From NCBI GenBank assembly GCA_021018995.1, contig CM037584.1, forward strand, positions 51,960,811 through 52,024,810: a stretch of DNA of 64,000 nucleotides, read 5' to 3'. Below, piece by piece: positions 57,695 to 64,000 of this stretch. The position numbers were made by a program, and so were the translations under genes. The notes below the pieces were generated by a model. That model worked only from the letters and a program-made list of their open reading frames with translations, was not told the origin of the DNA and ran no database searches. Source of the DNA: Chloranthus sessilifolius (taxonomy: Eukaryota; Streptophyta; Magnoliopsida; Chloranthales; Chloranthaceae). The first letter of the stretch is position 1. Each line of letters starts with the position of its first letter.

Positions 57695-57979
57695 AGGAAA
57701 TGTTGACTTTCACAGTCTATAAGCCTTCATAGGTATACAAGGAAAACTTGACTTTCACAAATAAATCTTTTCTCTACATTAATATCCATGACTTTCACCC
57801 TTAAGCTTCAGAACGATAAAATTTAATCATGTTGACTTTCACAGGAAATGTTGGCTTTCACAGTCTATAAGCCTTCATAGGTATACAAGGAAAACTTGAC
57901 TTTCATAAATAAATCTTTTCTCTACATTAATATCGATGACTTTCACCCTTAAGCTTCAGAACTATAAAATTTAATCATG
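57695..57979. repeat. Tandem duplication, two units of about 147 bp
   Basis: 'ggaaatgttgactttcacagtctataagccttcataggtatac...ttaatcatgt' is present twice head to tail (starts 57695 and 57842), differing by about five bases. The phrase 'gactttca' occurs repeatedly within each unit. Confidence 0.92.
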
Positions 57980-58424
57980 TGTAGCATGAAGCAAACAGAC
58001 AAGCAGACCATTTGGCAAAGAAGGGCTATGATACAAGTTCGCTGATTAGATGCCTGGATGGAGAATTTCCTTCTAAAATTTGCCCTCTCTTCATAATGAA
58101 GATCTGTACACTACGTCCAGTCGATTGCAATCTTCATTTTTATTTGATAAAGGGTGATGGACTCATCAACTTCAAGCGAATCCATCGAAAAAACAATAGC
58201 TTCCTTCCACAACCACTCACCAAGCCAACTCTTTATTAATTTACTTATCCTAAGATTGCAATGAACCCAATATTTGTTGCCTTATACTCTTAAAAAACGT
58301 CTTAGTAGTTTCTTGTCAAGTCTCCACAACTCTGAATTCATGATCTTAGAGAGAGGCAAATGATATTGCAAGTTTGATAAGGTAGCTATAACCAAAGTTA
58401 TAATGTCAATGAAAGACAACCAGC

Positions 58425-58985
58425 TTCCTTACATGACCTGCCATGTCACAAGCTTCGTTTTAACAAAAAGAATCTGAGATTCCAACTTGCCAATGGAACT
58501 ATCCCAGAAATTTTAATTTCTGTCATTTTGATTACACGGATCTCCGTTTATATTTTGACCAACTTTCTTGCTAAATCCTTAAATGATGGTTGATCTTGAT
58601 CTCATAATCTCATTTTATTATCCAAGAAAGCGTGGTATTTTAGAAGGGCTGCTCTTCTACCTCACCAATGAGCAGAGCTAAGAAAAATGTGTGCTACACC
58701 TTGACACATTTTAGATGGGAAGGTGCAAGATTCTCATGGGCTCTGTGTGTGTGCTCCCGCGCTTGCTTTTTTTTTGAAAATTTCAAGCTAACAACCTCCA
58801 TGTTCTTCTACTTTATTATTTTTCTTCCATTTCTCTGGGCACATATAATGGCTCTGTTTGTGTGTGCTCCCGCGCTTGCTTTTTTTAAAAAAATTTCAAG
58901 CTAACAACCTTCATGTTCTTCTACTTTATTATTTTTCTTCCATTTCTCTGGAGCACATATAATTCAAGCTATTCGACTAAATGTT
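58425..58985. repeat. Segment duplicated at 62232-62455, with an internal tandem
   Basis: 58440-58545 (catgtcacaagctt..cccagaaattttaatttctgtcattttga) and 58885-58985 (aacaaccttcatgttc...tttcttgcatttctc) reappear next to each other at 62240-62455. In addition 58739-58848 and 58849-58962 form a tandem pair of about 110 bp containing 'gctcccgcgcttgctttttt'. Confidence 0.85.
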
Positions 58986-59297
58986 TCTTGCATTTCTCTG
59001 GTATTAAAAGGGCTAATTAAACTCACATATGATCAAATAAAGACCAGTAATTTATGAATCCATTCAAAAAAATAGACCTATCAAACCTCCCTAAAAATTG
59101 AGACTAATAAACTAACTTGACTTGCCCACCACCAATTAAAAGGACAAGAGTGTATGAATCCACTCCATAAGGGACAGAACTATAAGCAATCCACAATAGA
59201 ACTAATAAAACATTAGAAACATATAAATCAGATGAGACCCCTTTTGAACGAATTTTTTTTTTTTAATGTGTTGTGCTGAATTGATTGCTGCCTTGGT

Positions 59298-59537
59298 TCC
59301 ATTAGGTAATAAAAAATTTAAGTGAAACGAAATCTAAAAGCTTTAGGCACATTGCTGTATGATGCCTCCAATATAGTTTGTGACCCCTCAAAGGATGATC
59401 TCTTCACTCAATTTCAATCAGATCATTCCATCGAGATGAACCAATTCAAGCATCTTGTATCCTCTCTCACTTGGTCTGCTGAATTATACATGCAAGCTTC
59501 CTATTTAAACTGTTATATGATAAAAAGGAAAAAGTAG
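59298..59537 (+). other. Coding-like fragment, function unknown
   Basis: A plus-strand frame reading KALGTLLYDASNIVCDP, then SKDDLFTQFQSDHS and HLVSSLTWSAELYMQAS looks more protein-like than its surroundings (balanced acids, hydrophobic heptads) but I do not recognise a family. It may be an exon fragment or relic; no start or splice sites could be assigned with confidence. Confidence 0.25.
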
Positions 59538-60162
59538 GTTCTAAAAAGTTCTGTTCCTTATATAGATAAGGTTCCACATCCAATGCCATGCCAAGCTACC
59601 AATATCTTTGGAAAGGTCCTTCATGCAATCATGGGGCATGTATTCATTAATACACTCTTTTGCACCTAATCAATTTTAAATTTTATCTTCCCTTAGAAAG
59701 GTTATATTCACAGTTTTGATTCAGGCTTTAGAATCAAAGGCATTCTTCTTGATGGATTAATTATGTGATCACTTGATATGGAGGAGGTCCTTCAGATTTC
59801 TGTTGGCTCCAATCTCTGGAGGAATTGCTTTTATTTGTGTTTTTTTAACGAGGTTTTTCGGCCATTTTTATATTATGATATGCTAGGACTCTTAGGTATT
59901 ACAAATAGGGTGTAAGCTGAGAGATCTTGACAATATGAAGATTGCTGCATATGCAAATGTGTTGATCTATAAGCAACTGGCTCTTATGATGGTCTATCTT
60001 CCTTGTGTTAAGCATTTACTACAGTTATGCTGCATGGTAACTTAACTGAAGGTCATATGTATATCCTAAGCAGATGTAGGTTATGGTGGAACTGGATGTT
60101 CTAGAAAAATTATGATACTCAGAAGCTGGTTATGTTTTTTTCTTACTAATAACTTAGCTATA

Positions 60163-60178
60163 TATATATATATATATA
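60163..60178. repeat. (TA)n microsatellite
   Basis: Short TA run. Confidence 0.85.
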
Positions 60179-60853
60179 AAATAAAAACAAGGGGCTGGTC
60201 ACCTTGTGAAAGGAAATTATCCATTTGGTTGTGAAGGGATTTACACATTGATGTTAAAGTTTATTGTAATATTAATGGAATTTTTAACTTCATTTTCTTA
60301 AAAATTTTGTTTTACTGTATTATGGCATGGGCAAGCTCCTTGCTCGCCTTTGTAGCCTTTACATATTTCATATTTGATATCCATAGAAAAATATGTCGCT
60401 TGTTCTTTTCTGTTTAAGATATTTGTGTCAGTGACTCCTTTCACATTCAAGTAAATAAATTTGCTCTTGTTTTAATCTAATCTAGGTTACACTACTCTCT
60501 AATCGTTCGTATGACTGTAAAATACATTCTACATAATTTCCCTTCAGATTTTTTACTTTGTACTATTCAAATTTCTAAAAGAATGATACAATAGCACCTT
60601 CTAAATGTATCACAGTGATTTCTGTGGGTTATGCCAAACAGAATTGGAGATGTATCATATTTCAATTTACTATTGTTGGTAAAGCGTATTTATGATATAC
60701 ATAGCTACAACATAGGTACTGTATTCTGGCCTTGATGGCTTGGTGTTTTGCTTGGGATTTAAGGGCATGGATAGTGCTGAGGCTATTGTGGATTGGGCTT
60801 GGCTGTTTTGGTTTTTGGTAGGATTATGAGACTGTTGAGTTTGGCCAGAACGT

Positions 60854-61375
60854 TTAGGTGGCTACGACTGAATTGGTTTTTTTTAAAGTGCCTGCTTGAG
60901 AATGCGGGGGCACATAAATATTTGAACTTGTGATGTCCATTGAAGAACACAACATACAAAGTGAATTGGGAAAAGATTGTCCAGACTGATCAGAGGTTCT
61001 AGATATGATGGGCTTCTTGTTCTCCTTACTAATTCTTACCAAGGACCTAGCAATCTCCCCAGGACCAACTGAAAAGTTTGTAGGAACTGATCGCCTTAAA
61101 ATCTCCGCCTTCTTTGCGTTCCTCCACTTCCCAAATTCAATAGTACAAGCAGGGTGATCAACAAGCCTCTCATCTGCTGTTTCTCCCTTCTTTCTTTTTA
61201 GCCTTTCGTTCCTCCTTGCTGAGTATTCATCATCAAGCCTACCTCTTTCAAACAGAGAAGTAGAATTCGTACTTTTAGTAGTAGTAAAAGGACTGAAACC
61301 GCCTTTTCCTATTTCCTCTTCCACCATCTTCACCGAAGCTTGCAATTCACACCACTTTAAAATGGTAACTTTCAT
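60854..61375 (-). CDS. Hypothetical basic protein (up to 173 aa), function unknown
   Basis: An open frame of 173 codons with ATG at 61373-61375; a second ATG at codon 17 (V-E-E-E-I-G-K-G-G-F follows) is a more natural start and gives 157 residues. The middle is strongly charged (RGRLDDEYSARRNERLKRKKG, split here as RGRLDDEYSARR and NERLKRKKG) and later has WRNAKKAEILRRS and ARSLVRISKENKKP, a pattern of short nuclear or nucleic-acid-binding proteins, but no named domain was recognised. There are no membrane segments or signal peptide. The 5' end overlaps a local duplication (61322-61361 repeated at 61397-61436), so the first 16 codons are doubtful. It could be one exon of a larger gene. Confidence 0.45.
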   Translation of the reverse strand: MKVTILKWCELQASVKMVEEEIGKGGFSPFTTTKSTNSTSLFERGRLDDEYSARRNERLKRKKGETADERLVDHPACTIEFGKWRNAKKAEILRRSVPTNFSVGPGEIARSLVRISKENKKPIISRTSDQSGQSFPNSLCMLCSSMDITSSNIYVPPHSQAGTLKKTNSVVAT

Positions 61376-61436
61376 TTTAGGCTGGTGTTACTACCACACC
61401 ATCTTCACTAAAGCTTGCAATTCATACCACTTTATA
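61322..61436. repeat. Short tandem duplication, two units of about 75 bp
   Basis: 'ccatcttcac(c/t)gaagcttgcaattca(c/t)accacttta' occurs at about 61325 and again at about 61400, across the 5' end of the hypothetical minus-strand gene. Confidence 0.85.
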
Positions 61437-61459
61437 TTAAAGCCACCTCATCTAAAAAA

Positions 61460-61735
61460 AGGAAAATTCGGTTGACTCCTATAAATCAGACAATGAAGAT
61501 CGGTTGTTGTCCTAATCTTCCACAAAATTGATTACACGTGGCACTCATCCCAAAAGGCGAATGTGAGCCATCTTTAATGGTACGATATTATCACGTTCAC
61601 TTTTTGGGATGTATTCAATGTGGAATCAACGTCTGACTATCGATGGTAGGCCCGTGATCTCAAGATGATTGGGACAAAAAGTGATCTCCACCATCTAACT
61701 TAAAGCAGTCAACAAATTTTTCCTTTTATTTAAGT
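61460..61735. mobile_element. Mutator-like MITE relic
   Basis: Inverted halves: 'ggaaaattcggttgact...gatcggttgttgtcctaatcttcc' on the left and '...gattgggacaaaaagtgatctcc...gcagtcaacaaatttttcc' on the right, with a central pair around 'cccaaaaggcgaatgtgag / cgttcactttttggg'. The vocabulary is shared with 48034-48430. No clear target duplication. Confidence 0.6.
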
Positions 61736-61739
61736 GCGT

Positions 61740-62230
61740 GATTTTATTAAGAATGGGCACAACTCTCTTTAGTGTCTATCAAAATATTGTCGAAGTGATC
61801 TTATGCCCTTAACATCGTAAGGCGTGAGAAATCTAAGCCATCAAAGTTATAGCTCATACATTGATCTGAATTGGGCATGAAAATCACACTCTCAAAGATA
61901 TTTGAACCATACGATCTATGCATCCTAATATCAACCTTGTTCATGTTTTTTAATGGCTTATATTAAAGTTCACCAATCAAATGGTTCACATTTGTTTATA
62001 TACATGATTCTTCCCATTGAAATTTGTTGTGCTTGTATCATTGCAACCCTTCATATGGGGAATGTTTTAAGTTAAAAATGCAGCAAAGCAGCACTGCCAA
62101 AATATGCAATTTTTCTTTTCAAGAACAGGAGGGCCAAGATAATGTCAAGGTAAAAAATCAACTCAACATCTTAATGAGGCTACTGATTAAATTGTAAAAT
62201 GCTAGATATGTCCTTATGCTAATATCTTAT
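61740..62230. other. Intergenic, no supported gene
   Basis: Mixed sequence with a repeat phrase 'gaaatctaagccatcaaag / atttgaaccatacgatctatgc'; no coding signal. Confidence 0.5.
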
Positions 62231-62231
62231 C

Positions 62232-62455
62232 TCACGTGAAATGCTGCTATGTCACAAGCTTCCTTTTAAGAAAAGGAATCTGAAATTCCAACTTGCCAAT
62301 GGAACTATCCCAGAAATTTTAATTTCTGTCATTTTGAAATTTTTTTAAATTTTAAGGTAACAACCTTCATGTTCTTCTACTTTATTATTTTTCTTCCAAC
62401 TCTTTGGTGCACATATAATTCAAGCTATCCTACTAAATGTTTCCTGCATTTCTCG
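62232..62455. repeat. Second copy of the 58.4-59.0 kb segment (internally deleted)
   Basis: It joins the homologues of 58440-58545 and 58885-58985 directly, lacking about 340 bp present in the longer copy. Homology ends within a few bases of where the coiled-coil frame at 62463 begins. Confidence 0.85.
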
Positions 62456-62462
62456 ATTTGGT

Positions 62463-62921
62463 CAGACATTTACACCCGGAAGCCCTTATCTTGAAAATCT
62501 TGGTCCTAGAGAAAATCAAGACTTGAAAATTTTAGACGCATTTTCTTTACTCGGGTTCTTACAAAATAAACTTAACCTTATTTCAGATGAACCCAATTAC
62601 GGAACCCTTTACACCATGGAAGTAAATAGGGGGACATTATTAGAACAATTCACTTCCTTAAAGAGCTTGCTTGAACACAACCGAGCGATCTTACGTGAGA
62701 ATGTACTCGAAGACCGTTGGATGCGAGTCACCACTCAGGATTCGTTGAGTGTACTTCGAGATGACAAGGAGAGGAGAGGTCGACTCCAGGCGGAGTTAGG
62801 ACGCATAGAAATCAATTTCAAAGAAGACATGAAGCGTCTAAAAACCCTTGAAAAGACCTTGAAGAAGCTGACAACTGACATAGAGAGGCTGCAAACCGAA
62901 ACCTATACCCCTGGACCTTAG
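62463..62921 (+). CDS. Coiled-coil protein fragment (probable 3' exon), function unknown
   Basis: The frame from just after a possible acceptor (ggtcag, 62460-62465) to TAG at 62919-62921 encodes about 150 residues: FTPGSPYLENLGPRENQD, DAFSLLGFLQNKLN, then a long amphipathic helix rich in Glu, Lys and Leu (RAILRENVLEDRWMRV ... LRDDKERRGRLQAELGRI ... KRLKTLEKTLKKLTTDIERL) with heptad spacing that predicts a coiled coil from about residue 65 to 145. There is no ATG near the start, so it is an internal or terminal exon, or a captured piece. No family was recognised. Base composition is less AT-rich than the flanks, supporting coding origin. Confidence 0.45.
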   Translation, partial: QTFTPGSPYLENLGPRENQDLKILDAFSLLGFLQNKLNLISDEPNYGTLYTMEVNRGTLLEQFTSLKSLLEHNRAILRENVLEDRWMRVTTQDSLSVLRDDKERRGRLQAELGRIEINFKEDMKRLKTLEKTLKKLTTDIERLQTETYTPGP

Positions 62922-62929
62922 AGTTAGGG

Positions 62930-63750
62930 CTTAAAAATCTTGATGTGATATTTTTGTCTTGATGTACGCTCCCATGAACAGAAGGACTTGTGAAATTTTT
63001 GTATTAACTTTTGAATCAAAGATGTAATGGAATGGTATAAGAATTTTCTTTTGAGAAAATTTATTTATTTATTTATAACTCTCAAAGCACAAACTTTGCT
63101 ATCGCATCGACCACATGATTTGCTTCTCGAAAACAGTGAGAGACATGTGTGGATTGAAATGCCTTCGAAGGGAGATCTTCCTTGTGATCATTAACACTAT
63201 TGATCAAATTTCTGTAAAACCTTTAAAAAAATTTGTCAGTTCTTAGCTGATTTTACTAATAAAAAAAAACTTGGAACCCTATCATTAACAAACATGACGT
63301 CACAAACCTAAATGATCTAGAATCTTCCTTGAATTATGCATCATAATAGTTCAACTTCAAAATTAGCTATAAATGGCAAGAGGTTTCCAACATGTTGGTC
63401 TCACCCTTTTTTGTACAACAATTCTATGGGGTCCAATTTCATGGATGCTATTTTTTCTCCATAATTTATTTATTTATATAATTTCCTCCTATATATTCTC
63501 TATCAATTACTTTTATATTTTATTATATTAATTACTATTTTCTTTAAGCAGTTTATGAGCTCGATAGATCGAAACAAAATTCTATTTCTATAAACTAATT
63601 TATTTTCTTATATCATTTTTTCCCCAATTTCATAGGCTCCAATTTAATCGATATCATTTCGACTTGGGAGTTGCTCACTTTTTTTATATCATTAAGCTTG
63701 GTACCCAGGTAAATGCTGAAGATATATTAATGTACGATGATGATTATAGT
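62930..63750. other. 3' flank, no supported gene
   Basis: AT-rich sequence after the coiled-coil frame; nothing recognised. Confidence 0.5.
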
Positions 63751-63751
63751 A

Positions 63752-64000
63752 TTTTTTATTGGTTAGCTATGATCACATAACATTTTTGTCTCTCTTTCTA
63801 TGTATACTTCCTCCACTATGTTGCAGAATTTTAAGGTATTTAGATCAAAAAAATTAATTCCTTTATTTTATTTCTCAACTCAGTGCTTAAAATTATGATT
63901 TTATATATAGTTTGTATGCATCATTATTTTTTATCAGTTGGCTATGATCACATAACATTTTTGTCTCTCTTTCTATGTATACTTCCTGCAATATGTTGCA
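63752..64000. repeat. Direct repeat, period about 171 bp, cut by the window end
   Basis: 'ttttttattggttagctatgatcacataacatttttgtctctctttctatgtatacttcct' at about 63752-63830 recurs at 63924-64000. The second copy runs to the end of the window. Confidence 0.85.

Noticed and set aside
1-64000. CRISPR array, operon or bacterial features
   Set aside because: No regular short direct repeats with unique spacers and no prokaryotic gene organisation; all genes recognised are of plant nuclear type.

Overview
This window is nuclear DNA of a flowering plant. The supporting signs are AT-rich intergenic sequence, GT-AG introns, a DYW-class pentatricopeptide repeat gene, a nuclear gene for a plastid-specific ribosomal protein, class III peroxidase and RING-H2 gene relics, and plant CACTA, Mutator-like, PIF/Harbinger and hAT transposons, together with tRNA-derived SINE-like and LINE relics. 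The species cannot be named from the sequence.

Only two genes look intact. One is a 683-residue DYW-type PPR protein on the minus strand (26390-28715), split by one 274-bp intron. The other is PSRP5/cL37, a plastid 50S ribosomal subunit protein, on the plus strand (35479-39445), with two coding exons and an intron of about 3.5 kb full of repeats. Two short reading frames near the right end (60854-61375 minus, 62463-62921 plus) may be coding but were not recognised.

Layout: 1-5.3 kb is intergenic, with a Mutator-like MITE relic, a non-autonomous Harbinger element swollen by simple repeats (2391-3459) and a GC-richer minisatellite (4545-4835). 5.3-7.7 kb holds two class III peroxidase relics in opposite orientation, one partly duplicated. 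7.9-16.4 kb is a decayed CACTA (En/Spm) transposon on the minus strand with recognisable TnpD and TnpA genes; two more CACTA right ends follow at 19885 and 22034. 22.3-26.3 kb is non-coding and probably retroelement-derived. 26.4-28.7 kb is the PPR gene. 28.9-35.4 kb is a dense stack of MITEs, including a 2.07-kb Harbinger element inserted in a Mutator-like MITE, a hAT element and a MITE with perfect 9-bp target duplications. 35.5-39.4 kb is PSRP5. 40.8-42.6 kb is an old LTR-type repeat cluster. 42.6-50 kb carries SINE, LINE, hAT and Mutator-like relics. 50.9-52.5 kb is a 5'-truncated RING-H2 pseudogene. 54.4-56.5 kb has an LTR-like stretch followed by a strand-asymmetric minisatellite. 57-64 kb holds local duplications and the two unidentified reading frames.

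The two intact genes are both nuclear genes for organelle gene expression (RNA editing or processing, and plastid translation), but they are unrelated neighbours and nothing suggests a functional cluster. I found no convincing new multi-gene system. The most informative structures are the nested transposons with readable target duplications, the palindrome-rich interior of the 29-31 kb Harbinger element, and the peroxidase exon lying beside the CACTA terminus.
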